DNA of 64,000 nucleotides, taken from contig NZ_JACIBC010000001.1 of the NCBI RefSeq assembly GCF_014195095.1, positions 744,001-808,000 on the forward strand. The letters run 5' to 3'. Positions 25,381 to 35,169 of the stretch are shown one piece after another. The DNA comes from Rhizobium sp. BK602 (lineage in GTDB: Bacteria > Pseudomonadota > Alphaproteobacteria > Rhizobiales > Rhizobiaceae). The notes below the pieces were generated by a model that was not told the origin of the DNA, searched no databases, and was given only the letters and a program-made list of their open reading frames with translations. How positions within the stretch are numbered: the first letter of the stretch is position 1; each line of letters begins with the position of its first letter. A program made the position numbers and the translations under genes.

Positions 25381-27369
25381 ATGTCCCAATCCGTTTCCCT
25401 GACATTTCCCGATGGTTCCGTGCGCAGCTACGATGCTGGTGCAACCGGCCGGGATGTCGCCGAATCCATTTCCAAATCGCTTGCCAAGAAGGCTGTCGCC
25501 ATTGCGATCGACGGCACCGTACGGGACCTTTCCGATCCGGTGACCGAAGGCAAGATCGAGATCATCACCCGCACCGACGACCGCGCGCTGGAACTGATCC
25601 GGCACGATGCCGCGCACGTCATGGCCGAAGCGGTGCAGGAATTGTGGCCCGGCACGCAGGTGACGATCGGCCCGGTCATCGAAAACGGCTTCTACTACGA
25701 CTTCGCCAAGAACGAGCCCTTTACGCCCGATGACCTGCCGGTCATCGAGAAGAAGATGCGCGAGATCATCCAGCGCAACGCCCCCTTCACCAAGCAGATC
25801 TGGTCGCGCGACAAGGCGAAGGAAGTCTTTGCCGCCAAGGGCGAGCGCTACAAGGTGGAGCTGGTCGACGCCATTCCCGAAGGCCAGGATCTGAAGATCT
25901 ACTATCAGGGCGATTGGTTCGACCTTTGCCGCGGTCCGCATATGGCCTCGACCGGCCAGATCGGCACGGCCTTCAAGCTGATGAAGGTGGCCGGCGCCTA
26001 TTGGCGCGGCGACAGCAACAATCCGATGCTGACCCGCATCTATGGCACGGCATTCGCCGAGCAGGCTGATCTCGACAACTACCTGCACATCCTCGCCGAA
26101 GCCGAAAAGCGCGACCATCGCCGCCTCGGTCGCGAAATGGACCTGTTCCATTTCCAGGAGGAAGGCCCCGGCGTCGTCTTCTGGCACGGCAAGGGCTGGC
26201 GCATGTTCCAGACGCTGGTCTCCTATATGCGCCGGCGGCTGCAGGGCGACTATCAGGAGGTCAACGCGCCGCAGGTGCTCGACAAGTCGCTTTGGGAAAC
26301 CTCGGGTCACTGGGGCTGGTATCGCGACAATATGTTTAAGGTCACGGTCGCCGGCGACGAGACCGACGACGATCGCGTCTTCGCGCTGAAGCCGATGAAC
26401 TGCCCCGGCCACATCCAGATCTTCAAGCATGGCTTGAAGTCCTACCGCGAATTGCCGATCCGTCTTGCGGAATTCGGCGCCGTGCATCGCTACGAGCCTT
26501 CGGGCGCGCTGCACGGGTTGATGCGCGTGCGCGGCTTTACGCAGGACGACGCGCATATCTTCTGCACCGATGAGCAGATGGCGGCTGAATGCCTGAAGAT
26601 CAACGATTTGATCCTGTCGGTCTACGAAGATTTCGGTTTCGAGGAAATCGTCGTCAAGCTCTCCACCCGTCCGGACAAGCGCGTCGGCTCCGATGCTCTC
26701 TGGGATCGTGCCGAAAGCGTGATGATGGACGTGCTGAAGACGATCGAGGAACAGTCCGGCGGCCGCATCAAGACCGGCATTCTGCCGGGCGAGGGCGCGT
26801 TCTACGGGCCGAAGTTCGAATATACGCTGAAGGACGCCATCGGCCGCGAATGGCAGTGCGGCACGACGCAGGTCGACTTCAACCTGCCGGAACGCTTCGG
26901 TGCATTCTACATCGACCAGCATTCCGAAAAAACGCAGCCGGTGATGATCCATCGCGCCATCTGCGGCTCGATGGAACGCTTCCTCGGCATCCTGATCGAG
27001 AACTTTGCCGGCCATATGCCGCTCTGGGTTTCGCCGCTGCAGGTGGTGGTCGCGACCATTACCTCGGAGGCCGATGCCTATGGCGAAGAGGTTGCGGAGG
27101 CGCTGCGCGATGCCGGTCTCACGGTCGAGACCGATTTCCGCAACGAGAAGATCAACTACAAGATCCGCGAGCATTCGGTGACGAAGGTTCCGGTGATCAT
27201 CGTCTGCGGCAAGAAGGAAGCCGAGGAGCGCTCGGTCAACATCCGCCGCCTCGGCAGCCAGGCGCAGACGGCGATGTCGCTCGACGAAGCGATCGCATCG
27301 CTCGCGCTCGAGGCCACCGCGCCCGATATCCTGCGCAAGCAGGAAGCCAAGCGGATCAAGGCCGCTTGA
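25381..27369 (+). CDS. thrS: Threonyl-tRNA synthetase
   Basis: 662 residues from ATG 25381, with AAGGAG upstream. The order is TGS domain (1-65), editing domain with [11 protein letters not shown] and the Zn-type motif CRGPH (about 70-240), class II catalytic core (about 250-540) with [29 protein letters not shown] and the motif 3 region [17 protein letters not shown], and the anticodon-binding domain (to the end). It charges tRNA-Thr in the cytosol and clears mischarged Ser-tRNA. It stands alone and is convergent with the hypothetical gene at 27508. A GC hairpin at 27381-27406 lacks a T run and is only a weak terminator candidate. Confidence 0.97.
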   Translation: MSQSVSLTFPDGSVRSYDAGATGRDVAESISKSLAKKAVAIAIDGTVRDLSDPVTEGKIEIITRTDDRALELIRHDAAHVMAEAVQELWPGTQVTIGPVIENGFYYDFAKNEPFTPDDLPVIEKKMREIIQRNAPFTKQIWSRDKAKEVFAAKGERYKVELVDAIPEGQDLKIYYQGDWFDLCRGPHMASTGQIGTAFKLMKVAGAYWRGDSNNPMLTRIYGTAFAEQADLDNYLHILAEAEKRDHRRLGREMDLFHFQEEGPGVVFWHGKGWRMFQTLVSYMRRRLQGDYQEVNAPQVLDKSLWETSGHWGWYRDNMFKVTVAGDETDDDRVFALKPMNCPGHIQIFKHGLKSYRELPIRLAEFGAVHRYEPSGALHGLMRVRGFTQDDAHIFCTDEQMAAECLKINDLILSVYEDFGFEEIVVKLSTRPDKRVGSDALWDRAESVMMDVLKTIEEQSGGRIKTGILPGEGAFYGPKFEYTLKDAIGREWQCGTTQVDFNLPERFGAFYIDQHSEKTQPVMIHRAICGSMERFLGILIENFAGHMPLWVSPLQVVVATITSEADAYGEEVAEALRDAGLTVETDFRNEKINYKIREHSVTKVPVIIVCGKKEAEERSVNIRRLGSQAQTAMSLDEAIASLALEATAPDILRKQEAKRIKAA

Positions 27370-27507
27370 TGGAACACTCTCTGGCGGCGTCTTCAGGCGC
27401 CGTCAGAGGACCGGCGCCGAGGTCCGAGGAATCGGTCGTCGAAGCTCCAAACATGGTCTTTTGAAAACGACCAGACGGCATGGCGGGAAGCCGGCCAAAT
27501 CCCGCCC

Positions 27508-28623
27508 TCAATCCATGCTTTCGCCATCGTCCCCACCGGCTGCCGGAGCCAGTTGCTCATAGGTCGGCAGCGGCTGCTGGCGGGTCGAGATTGCGGGCGT
27601 CTGGTTCGGCGCCGCCTGCGGCGTCTGGACAGGGATCTGCTGCGCCGGCTGCTGGTCGTTGGCATCCTGCGGCTGCTGTTCCTTCATCAGCACCTCGACA
27701 TCGGTGTTGGTGCCAGCAACCACGGTGAAATCGCGCTGGTAGATCTTGTCCTTGTTGCGGGCGATGGCGGTGTACTGGCCTTCGGCCAGCACCATCGCCG
27801 GGAAGGCACTCAGGCTTTCGCCGACGATGTCGCCGGCGGAAGTCAGGATCGACCAGGCCGTATCGGCGATCGCTTCGCTGCCGGCATCTGAGACCAGCTT
27901 GAAGGTGATCTTCGCAGCCCGGTGCTGGATCGTCGCTTCCGTGACCTTGCCGGCCTCCACCTGGATATCGGCGCGGATGACGGCATTGACTTCGCCATAC
28001 TCGGAAACGACGTGATAGGTGCCGGCGCTGAGGCCGACCAGCGTGTTTGGCTTGACATCGGACATGACGAGGCCGCGCTCGCCATCTTCCTTGGCATCGC
28101 TGGAATAGATCGAGAAGCTCAGTTCGGCAGGCGGGATGCGCATATCGGAACCGGACACGGCATTCAACACCATGCCGCCGGCGTCGAGCACCATGGTCTG
28201 TTTGCGCACGTCACCGCTTTCCGGCACGGTGAGCTTCTTGGTCACGCCGGCGCGGCCGAAGGAGACGTTGACGAAGTAGTCGCCGGGCAGGAGATGGAAG
28301 GAGGCCGAGCCGCCCTTCGAACTTGCCACCAGCGGCAGCTTGCCGTCCGTGCCGGCAAAGGGGCTGAAGACATACCAGGACAGGCCCTGCTGTTGCGGCC
28401 CGCTGTCCGGCGAAAGCTTCGCTTCCAGCGAGACGTCCCGCAGCGTCCCGGCGGCTGAGTTCTCGCCGTCAGGAGCGACGAAGGCGTTGAGCTTCGGCAT
28501 CTTGACGCTGCCGTCGAGCTGCTTGAACTCCTGAAAGGCATCCTGCGCCGGGGCCGCCGTGCTCCAGCATGCGACCATCGCCAAAGCCGCGCTCAATCGG
28601 CGAGCGGATGAAATGCCTAACAT
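27508..28623 (-). CDS. Secreted hypothetical protein with repeated beta-sandwich-like segments
   Basis: 371 residues from ATG 28623 ([20 protein letters not shown]), a signal peptide cleaved near APAQ. The body has several segments with the pattern [30 protein letters not shown] and [12 protein letters not shown], like the carboxypeptidase-regulatory or SpaA-type beta folds. The last 65 residues are rich in Gln and Pro and probably disordered. It is periplasmic or outer-surface by prediction. I do not recognise the family. It is convergent with thrS and divergent from the nitroreductase. Confidence 0.72.
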   Translation of the reverse strand: MLGISSARRLSAALAMVACWSTAAPAQDAFQEFKQLDGSVKMPKLNAFVAPDGENSAAGTLRDVSLEAKLSPDSGPQQQGLSWYVFSPFAGTDGKLPLVASSKGGSASFHLLPGDYFVNVSFGRAGVTKKLTVPESGDVRKQTMVLDAGGMVLNAVSGSDMRIPPAELSFSIYSSDAKEDGERGLVMSDVKPNTLVGLSAGTYHVVSEYGEVNAVIRADIQVEAGKVTEATIQHRAAKITFKLVSDAGSEAIADTAWSILTSAGDIVGESLSAFPAMVLAEGQYTAIARNKDKIYQRDFTVVAGTNTDVEVLMKEQQPQDANDQQPAQQIPVQTPQAAPNQTPAISTRQQPLPTYEQLAPAAGGDDGESMD

Positions 28624-28732
28624 GAGTTCCCAACCGATTGACTTCCGATATAACACAGGCCACTTCAAGACCAACGCGATGGCAAATTCAAGACCCACAT
28701 TCCCCGCGCATGAAAATGAAAGCAATCATTCC

Positions 28733-29320
28733 ATGAAAACCGATATCAAGCTTGTCGATTATCTGGCGGTTCGCCGGTCCATTCCAGCGTTTCAAATGAG
28801 CGAGCCGGGCCCGGACAAGGCCGAGATCGAGGACATCCTGCGGCTGGCCTCGCGCGTGCCGGATCACGGAAAGCTCGCCCCCTGGCGCTTCATCGTCTAT
28901 CGCGGCGAGGAAAGGGTGCGGATCGGCGAGGGGCTGTTGAAGCTCGCGCTGGAAGCCAAGCCGGACCTGTCGGACGAGATGATCCAGGTCGAGCGCACGC
29001 GCTTCACCCGCGCGCCGGTCGTCATCGCCGTGGTCAGCAAGGCGGCACCGCATTTCAAGATCCCGGAATGGGAGCAGTTGATGTCGGCCGGCGCATTGTG
29101 CCTCAACCTGCTGATCTCCGCCAATGCCCACGGCTGGGTGTCGAACTGGCTGACCGAATGGTTCGCCTATGACGAGCGCGCCTATCCGCTGCTCGGCGTC
29201 CAGCCGGGCGAAAAGGTGGCCGGCTTCATCCATATCGGCTCCTCCGACTTCCCGCCCGTCGAACGCCCGCGTCCGGAACTGACGGAAACCGTAAGCTGGG
29301 TCGGCGGCGAGGACGCGTAA
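28733..29320 (+). CDS. Nitroreductase-family flavoprotein
   Basis: 195 residues from [16 protein letters not shown] at 28733; the open frame upstream overlaps the divergent gene and is not family sequence. FMN-binding elements [24 protein letters not shown] and [22 protein letters not shown] are conserved, as is the closing GFIHIGSS. It probably reduces nitro compounds or quinones with NAD(P)H in the cytosol. Its TAA stop overlaps the ATG of the flavin reductase gene by one base, so the two are translated together. Confidence 0.88.
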   Translation: MKTDIKLVDYLAVRRSIPAFQMSEPGPDKAEIEDILRLASRVPDHGKLAPWRFIVYRGEERVRIGEGLLKLALEAKPDLSDEMIQVERTRFTRAPVVIAVVSKAAPHFKIPEWEQLMSAGALCLNLLISANAHGWVSNWLTEWFAYDERAYPLLGVQPGEKVAGFIHIGSSDFPPVERPRPELTETVSWVGGEDA

Positions 29321-29925
29321 TGTTCTATACGACGGATACCAACCAGCACGGCCTGTCCCACGATCCCTTCAAGGCGATCGTCGCGCCAAGGCCGATCGGC
29401 TGGATCGGTAGCAAGGGCAGGGACGGTTCGCTGAACCTGTCCCCCTATTCCTTCTTCAACGCCATCAGCGACCGGCCGAAGCTGGTGATGTTTTCCTCCA
29501 CGGGGCGTAAGGACAGCGCCCGCAATGTCGAGGAAACCGGTGTCTTCACCGCCAATCTCGTCAGCCGCAACCTCGTCGAGAAGATGAACCATTCATCCAT
29601 CTCCGTGCCCTATGGGACGAACGAGTTCGAGCTTGCCGGCCTGACTGCCGAGCCGGGCAGGCTGGTCGATGCTCCCTATGTGGCTGAAGCCCTTGCCGTT
29701 CTCGAATGCCGGGTGACCGAGATCATGCGCCCCAGGGATCTCGATGGCCAGCCGACGGACAATGTCATGGTCTTCGGCCAGGTCGTCGGCATCCATATCG
29801 ATGAGACGATCATCCGCGACGGGCGACTTGACATGGCGCTCGCGCGTCCCGTGGCCCGGATGGGTTACATGGACTATAGCGAAGGCAGCGATGTTTTCGA
29901 GCTGCTGCGGCCGAAAGCGCCGTAA
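29320..29925 (+). CDS. Flavin reductase-like domain protein
   Basis: 201 residues with the split-barrel FMN-binding domain: VAPRPIGWIGSKGRDGSLNLSPYSFFNAIS is the family hallmark, followed by MFSSTGRKDSARNVEETG and MNHSSISVP. It may supply reduced flavin or act as an NAD(P)H:flavin oxidoreductase. The one-base TAATG overlap with the nitroreductase gene suggests the two act on related chemistry, though the substrate is unknown. Confidence 0.88.
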   Translation: MFYTTDTNQHGLSHDPFKAIVAPRPIGWIGSKGRDGSLNLSPYSFFNAISDRPKLVMFSSTGRKDSARNVEETGVFTANLVSRNLVEKMNHSSISVPYGTNEFELAGLTAEPGRLVDAPYVAEALAVLECRVTEIMRPRDLDGQPTDNVMVFGQVVGIHIDETIIRDGRLDMALARPVARMGYMDYSEGSDVFELLRPKAP

Positions 29926-30053
29926 GCCCCGCTCGTCAGCTCCGCGCATTAGTGGTTAATAAACAAGGTAAACGGCCCGTAAACCTTTCGTCAGTAACGT
30001 CACCGATATGAGTTTGCGGGCCGGGAATCGTCCCGCCGCTATCGGGGCAATAC

Positions 30054-31193
30054 GTGATCATAGAAGCATTTCTTCGCTGGGCCGAGACCGCCAAGGCAGA
30101 GGGTAGGGCAAGGGCGGCCAATGCCCTTGGCCGCGCCTATCTGCAATCGGCAATGTCGCCCGAGGAGCGCTCGGCGGCCGAGATGGCGATGATCTATATC
30201 CTTGATGATTCCTCGCCGCGCGTACGCCTGTCGCTCGCCGAGGCCGTGGCGCGCGCGCCGAATGCGCCGCGCAATGTCATCCTGGCGCTTGCCGAGGATC
30301 AGCCGGAGATCGCCGGGCAGGTCATTCTCCTTTCACCGATCTTCACCGATGGCGATCTCGTCGATCTTGCGCTGCGCGGCAGCGACGTGACGCGCGTGCT
30401 GATCGCCTCGCGCGGACAGGTATCGCGGCCGGTTTGCGCGGCTCTTGCCGAAATCGGCGGCGAGACAGAAATCCTTTGCCTGCTCGAGAACGACGGCGCG
30501 TCCCTGCCGCGCGCCTCGCTGAAGCGTATTGCCGAGCGGTTCGGCGGCCAGGCCGATATTCGCGGCCTGCTTCTGGCGCGTGACGCCTTGCCATCGGATG
30601 TGCGGCACCTGCTGATGCGCCATGTCTGCGACGCTATGGCGGGCTCCGGTCTCATCCAGGCCACGATCGATGCGGGCCGGTTGCAGCACATTACGCGCGA
30701 GGCGGGCGAGGCGGCGACGGTCTCCATCGCCGGAACGGTTGCGCACGACGACATTTCCGATCTCGTCGAGCATCTGCGCCAGTCCGGCTGCCTGACGCCG
30801 GCCTTTCTGATGCATGCGCTCTGCACCGGCAAGGTCGATTTCTTCGCCGGCGCCATCACCAATCTCTCCGGCTGCGACGAGCGTCGCGTCCGTTCGATCC
30901 TTTCGAGCGGACGGACCTACGCCGTACGCGCCCTCTATGAATCCGCCGGGCTGCCGCACGATATCAGCATCGTCTTCGTCGAGGCGACGCTGATCTGGCG
31001 GGAAGCATCGCGCGTGGCTGATGGCACGAAGCTCGACAATGTCTCCGCCCGGCTGATGCGCAAATTCCGGGTCGCTGAACAGTCGCCGGCTGCGGCTATC
31101 CAGTTGCTCGAGATGGTCGAGAAGCTCGCCAATGCCGAGCGGCGGCAATCGGCGCGGGATTTCGTCGCGCTGGCCGCGCTGACGGCCGCGTGA
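30054..31193 (+). CDS. DUF2336 family protein
   Basis: 379 residues from a GTG start at 30054. The protein is all helical and repeat-like in its first half (SSPRVRLSLAEAVARAPNAP, then IAGQVILLSPIFTDGDLVDLA), in the manner of HEAT-type repeats, and matches the alphaproteobacterial DUF2336 family. No catalytic motif is visible. It is probably a cytosolic protein-interaction scaffold. The stop shares GTGA with a possible start of the next gene. Confidence 0.82.
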   Translation: MIIEAFLRWAETAKAEGRARAANALGRAYLQSAMSPEERSAAEMAMIYILDDSSPRVRLSLAEAVARAPNAPRNVILALAEDQPEIAGQVILLSPIFTDGDLVDLALRGSDVTRVLIASRGQVSRPVCAALAEIGGETEILCLLENDGASLPRASLKRIAERFGGQADIRGLLLARDALPSDVRHLLMRHVCDAMAGSGLIQATIDAGRLQHITREAGEAATVSIAGTVAHDDISDLVEHLRQSGCLTPAFLMHALCTGKVDFFAGAITNLSGCDERRVRSILSSGRTYAVRALYESAGLPHDISIVFVEATLIWREASRVADGTKLDNVSARLMRKFRVAEQSPAAAIQLLEMVEKLANAERRQSARDFVALAALTAA

Positions 31194-31222
31194 TATGGAT
31201 CGGCCTTCGCAGTTTCGGGACC

Positions 31223-31681
31223 ATGTTCTTGCTGACCATTGCCATTGAATCGCCGCGCCAGGACGGCGTCATCCGTCTCCTCGACATGTCGACCGCCTAT
31301 GCGGAATCGCTTTATCCGGCGGAGAGCAATCATCTGCTCGACCTGGCCTCGCTGGAGAAGCCCGAAGTCACCTTCTGGGTCGCGCGGCTGGAAGGCGAAA
31401 TCGTCGGCTGCTGCTCGCTGGTCGAAGCGGGCGACGGCACGGCGGAGATCAAGCGCATGTTCGTCGATCCGGTCGCCAGAGGGCAGAGGGTCGCTCAGAA
31501 GCTGATGGACGTGCTCGAAGAAAAGGCCTCGCAAAGAAGGCTGACGGCCGTGCGTCTCGAAACCGGCATATACCAGCCGGAAGCCATCGCCCTCTATCGC
31601 AAGTTCGGTTATGTCGAGATCGAGCCGTTCGGCGACTATCAGCCCGACCCGCTCAGCCTGTTCATGGAAAAGGCGCTTTAA
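31223..31681 (+). CDS. GNAT-family N-acetyltransferase
   Basis: 152 residues from ATG 31223; an in-frame GTG at 31190 overlaps the DUF2336 stop and could add 11 residues. The acetyl-CoA site is seen in IKRMFVDPVARGQRVAQKLMD, and the C-terminal LETGIYQPEAIALYRKFGY is the GNAT motif B region. It should acetylate a small molecule or protein in the cytosol; the substrate is unknown. It is probably co-transcribed with the DUF2336 gene. Confidence 0.87.
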   Translation: MFLLTIAIESPRQDGVIRLLDMSTAYAESLYPAESNHLLDLASLEKPEVTFWVARLEGEIVGCCSLVEAGDGTAEIKRMFVDPVARGQRVAQKLMDVLEEKASQRRLTAVRLETGIYQPEAIALYRKFGYVEIEPFGDYQPDPLSLFMEKAL

Positions 31682-31757
31682 GTTTTTGTTTTGACGCAAT
31701 TCCGGGCGGAAAGCGGCTCACGCATTTTTCCTGGAATTGCGCCAGATCCCGGCTCGG

Positions 31758-32936
31758 TCAGCCGTCGGAGCCATCCCGGACATGCAATTGCAGTTCCGGC
31801 TCCTGGGCATGCTGCTCCTCGCTCAATTCCGCCTCGCGAATCCATTCGCGCCAGATCGCGACAATGATCGCCATCAACACCGGGCCGATGAAAAGACCGA
31901 GGAAGCCCATGGTCTTCACGCCGCCGACCAGACCGAAGAAGGTGGGCAGGAACGGCAGCTTGATCGGACCGCCGACGAGCTTCGGGCGCAGGGTCTTGTC
32001 GACGATGAACAATTCGATCGTGCCCCAGAGGAACAGCCCGATCCCGGCCCAAAGCGACCCGCTGGCGATCAGATAGATCGAGACAAGGGACATCGAAAGC
32101 GGCGCGCCGCCCGGCACCAGTGCCATGATGCCCGTGAGAACGCCGAGGGTGACCGGCGAGGGGGCTCCGGCGATCCAATAGGCGACGCCGAGAATGACGC
32201 CTTCACCGATGGCGATCAGCGTCATGCCCATGACGGTGGAGCTGATCGTTGCCGGCACCACGCGGGAAATCCGCTCCCAGCGGTTCGGCAGGATGCGTTC
32301 GCCCAAAAGATCGACCTGGCCGACGAACCGTGAGCCATCGCGATAGATGAAGAACAGCGCGATCAGCATGAAAAGCAAGGTCAGGATGACGTGGAAAGCG
32401 CCGCCGCCGGCGGCCAGCACCGCGCGGTAGATATTGCCGATATGCGCGCCGCTGACGAGCTGCGCCAATTCGCCGATGGAACCGGGGCTACCGATATATT
32501 GCGTCCATTGCTCGCCGAGCCAGGCGCCGATGACCGGCAGGGCCAGTATCCATTGCGGCGGCGGGGCGCCGTCGCGGTTGACGTGCACCGCCCAGCTAAA
32601 CCATATGCGCACCTCGCCGGACATGTAGATGGCCGAAAGCACGATCGGCAGTACCAGAAAGGTGACGATGAAGGCGATCGCGATCGACGCGGCGAGCGTC
32701 GTATTGCCGCCGGTCCGGCGCACGAGATCGCTGTAGAGCGGCCAGGTGGCGAAACCAATGACCGCGGCGGCGAGCACCGGAACGAGAAAGCCATAGAAAA
32801 AATAAATGCCCGCGGCCGCAATCAGGATCAGCAGCCAGCGCGCCGCCGAAATGGACGGAATAAGGGCCATGCGGGAGGGAGCGGTCGGCCCCAACCAACG
32901 CGGCTCCCTAGGCTTATGACGTTCGAATACACCCAC
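31758..32936 (-). CDS. AI-2E-family permease
   Basis: 392 residues from a GTG at 32936, or 370 from ATG 32870; neither has an ideal ribosome binding site. About eight membrane helices follow the AI-2 exporter (TqsA/PerM) pattern: ATWPLYSDLVRRTGG near helix 2, FIYRDGSRF and LGVLTGIMALVPGGAPLS, then DKTLRPKLVGGPIKLPFLPTF. The acidic C-terminal tail is cytosolic. Family members export AI-2 or move ions, so the true substrate here is open. It is convergent with the GNAT gene. Confidence 0.86.
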   Translation of the reverse strand: MGVFERHKPREPRWLGPTAPSRMALIPSISAARWLLILIAAAGIYFFYGFLVPVLAAAVIGFATWPLYSDLVRRTGGNTTLAASIAIAFIVTFLVLPIVLSAIYMSGEVRIWFSWAVHVNRDGAPPPQWILALPVIGAWLGEQWTQYIGSPGSIGELAQLVSGAHIGNIYRAVLAAGGGAFHVILTLLFMLIALFFIYRDGSRFVGQVDLLGERILPNRWERISRVVPATISSTVMGMTLIAIGEGVILGVAYWIAGAPSPVTLGVLTGIMALVPGGAPLSMSLVSIYLIASGSLWAGIGLFLWGTIELFIVDKTLRPKLVGGPIKLPFLPTFFGLVGGVKTMGFLGLFIGPVLMAIIVAIWREWIREAELSEEQHAQEPELQLHVRDGSDG

Positions 32937-33074
32937 CGGACTTGCTTCACCTTTTTATTGGATCAATAGGTTATGGGCTATGATCTGGGCCGATTCAAGG
33001 GCCGCCGCCCGAAAGCCTATATAATCCGTTGTCGCCACCATGCGACGACTACCGATACGGGCAGAGCCGGTCGC

Positions 33075-34205
33075 TCAGGATGGCCGGCGCACGACCTTGA
33101 ACGCAAAGAACTGGGTCTTCTGCGTCGGATTGAAATTGTTGTCGGCAACGAAGATCAGCACGTCCGTGCCATCCTTCGCCTTGCCGAAGGTGACGCCCTC
33201 GATATTGTCCGGCGCTAGGCCAAGCGCCCGCAGATCCATGATCTGGGTCTTGCGCACCGGCACGATGCGCTGATCGGTCTTGGCGAGCGACGGAATAGCC
33301 GAAACATCGGTCGCGCCGTCCAGATCGAACATGTTGATGACGACCGAATTGCCGATGCCCTGCGCATAGCCGCGCTCGATCGACAGGAGATGCCGGTCGT
33401 CGAGCGCCAGGATTTCCGACATGCCGAAATCGTTCCAGCCACCGGCCTGGGCCGGCGCCTGCGGGATCGGCGAGACCGGATAGACATATTGGGCTTTCTG
33501 CCCGCCGGTTGCCGCGTCATAGCGGATGAGGCGGGCAAGCGCTCCATTTGTCAGCGTCGTCATCGGCCCGTCCTGATAAAGGGCCGACTCCATGCCGACG
33601 AGCAGATCGCCGCCGGACAGAAACGCGAGCCCCTCGAAAGCCAGATTGTCACGGATGCCCGTGCTCTTGTCGGCGGTCGGGGCAAAGCCGTCCGGCAGCG
33701 GCAGTTCGCGTACGAAGCTGCCATCGCGATTGGCGACACGCACGAAAGGCGGCAGCAGCGCCTTGCCGTCGCCTTCGCTGCTCCAATAGATCCCGTCCTC
33801 GCCGATGCGGATCGACTCGGCGTCGACCTTGCGGAAGGCGAAGGGCTGACCGTCCTTGTCCTTCAGCGTGACATGATCGAGAATCGTCACGCCCTTGAGG
33901 CCATCGGCACCGACATCGATGTCGAGATCGTAGAAGCGGGCCGGCGCCTTTTCGGAACGGTCGTCGCTGATGGAGATATAGCGGCCAGTCGATGGATCGA
34001 AATCGATGCCCGACAGACCGCCGACCTCGACGCCGTTTTCAACGAATCCAGTCGGAATATCGTATTCGCCGAGATAGGAAAGGCTGATACCCGCCTTGCA
34101 GTCGCCAAAGGGGCAGGGCACGTCGATCACTGCGCCAATATCGGCGGCCCGGACGGTCGTGGACAGAAGAAGAGCGGCGGCAGTCGTCAGAAGGGGCTTC
34201 AGCAT
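33075..34205 (-). CDS. Secreted esterase-like (phytase-like) protein
   Basis: 376 residues from MLKPLLTTAAALLLS at 34205, a signal peptide ending at VRA. The body matches the phytase-like esterase domain of alphaproteobacteria: GLSGIDFDPSTGRYISISDDRS, VDAESIRIGEDGIYWSSEGD, and LSIERGYAQG near the end, with NIEGVTFGKAKDG. Such proteins form a beta propeller in the periplasm. Phosphatase or esterase activity is a family guess only. The last eight residues of the motif region, VADNNFNP, are conserved as well. Confidence 0.8.
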   Translation of the reverse strand: MLKPLLTTAAALLLSTTVRAADIGAVIDVPCPFGDCKAGISLSYLGEYDIPTGFVENGVEVGGLSGIDFDPSTGRYISISDDRSEKAPARFYDLDIDVGADGLKGVTILDHVTLKDKDGQPFAFRKVDAESIRIGEDGIYWSSEGDGKALLPPFVRVANRDGSFVRELPLPDGFAPTADKSTGIRDNLAFEGLAFLSGGDLLVGMESALYQDGPMTTLTNGALARLIRYDAATGGQKAQYVYPVSPIPQAPAQAGGWNDFGMSEILALDDRHLLSIERGYAQGIGNSVVINMFDLDGATDVSAIPSLAKTDQRIVPVRKTQIMDLRALGLAPDNIEGVTFGKAKDGTDVLIFVADNNFNPTQKTQFFAFKVVRRPS

Positions 34206-34341
34206 GGCGATATCGTTACATCCGGATACGAGTTGGCGGGTCGGGCCGCATCTACGCATCCGCCCATGACGCTTTCGTAACGGATTGGGCTTTGTTCGAT
34301 GAAAATGTTGTGTGGTCGGCTTGCGCTTGCCGCCGCTGAAA

Positions 34342-34746
34342 TCAATCGTCATCCGACATGAAGGTGTGGCGCATGGCCGACACAAAAACGTCTGCCTGAC
34401 CGACGATTTCTCGCGCATCGCTCAGCTCAATAAGTTCACCCGTATAATCGGCGACCAAACGAATTTCTTCCGCCCGCTTCAACAATCTCCCCATGTCCTT
34501 GGAGATCGGTCCATTCTTTATCAGATATTCGCTGAAGGCGTTGATGAGGCCGCGATGGGTTTTGCCAATGTCTTCCCTGGCAAGGCGGCCAGAAGCAAAA
34601 AGAGCAGCTCGTGCAGCGTCGAACATGGCGTAATAGGCACGATTACAAGCGCCATCCGCATCACCCAATTCAAGCAGGGGGCGCGCTGATTTGCACGCCT
34701 GCTCCGCTTTGGCCATCAGACCTTTCGGCGCCAATTTGTCGCTCAC
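34342..34746 (-). CDS. HEPN-domain protein, partner of the nucleotidyltransferase
   Basis: 134 residues, all helical, from a GTG start that overlaps the stop of the upstream gene by four bases. The HEPN fold is recognised from ACNRAYYAMFDAARAALF and LLKRAEEIRLVADYTG. Active HEPN RNases carry R-x(4-6)-H; here the matching segment is RLVADY, with Asp and no His, so RNase activity is uncertain. With the MNT protein this forms a classic two-gene toxin-antitoxin-like module. The 240 bases 34441-34680 have 128 G+C (53%), below the neighbouring core genes, which fits horizontal acquisition. Confidence 0.82.
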   Translation of the reverse strand: MSDKLAPKGLMAKAEQACKSARPLLELGDADGACNRAYYAMFDAARAALFASGRLAREDIGKTHRGLINAFSEYLIKNGPISKDMGRLLKRAEEIRLVADYTGELIELSDAREIVGQADVFVSAMRHTFMSDDD

Positions 34747-35081
34747 ACCCGGATGCCTTCCCTCGCGATGTTATGAAGCAAACCCGGATTTGAATATCGC
34801 TCCGGATGCTCCCACTCATCGAGCCAGATCGGCAACGGCGAGATGTTAATTCCAGTCTCAAGCAATACATCGAAAGCAATGTCAGCCATCGCCAGCTTGG
34901 TGGACAAAAAGCGCTGATGTTTGCCACCCAAAAGAACGGCAACATCGGCATCGCTATCGGAACGATGTTTTCCGCGAGCGCGGCTGCCATAAACAACGGC
35001 GCCAGCCATCTCATAGCGATCTGCGATCAGCCCTAGAAACCGCTCAACTGCCCGTCTGGTATCAAGATCAATCTTGTGCAT
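34743..35081 (-). CDS. MNT-type minimal nucleotidyltransferase
   Basis: 112 residues. The nucleotidyltransferase signature GSRARGKHRSDSDAD fits GS-X10-DxD, so the metal-binding Asp residues are present. The third Asp is probably in IAFDVLLE. In characterised MntA/HepT pairs the MNT protein is an antitoxin that adenylylates a Tyr of the HEPN toxin. The gene comes first and overlaps the HEPN gene by GTGA. It lies 88 bases upstream of the parE stop on the same strand. ATG start. Confidence 0.85.
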   Translation of the reverse strand: MHKIDLDTRRAVERFLGLIADRYEMAGAVVYGSRARGKHRSDSDADVAVLLGGKHQRFLSTKLAMADIAFDVLLETGINISPLPIWLDEWEHPERYSNPGLLHNIAREGIRV

Positions 35082-35169
35082 GGGCCCTCAGTGCTCCGAC
35101 AAGCCTCCAACGCATGCACCAAAACCATGGACCGGAGGCGGCACCAAGCAATGATGCCACCTCATCCTG

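Noticed and set aside
25318-27174. Minus-strand open frame of 618 codons opposite thrS
   Set aside because: thrS is certain here; the other frame is its shadow.
27381-27406. GC hairpin after thrS as terminator
   Set aside because: CTGGCGGCG and CGCCGTCAG pair with one mismatch, but no T run follows on either strand.
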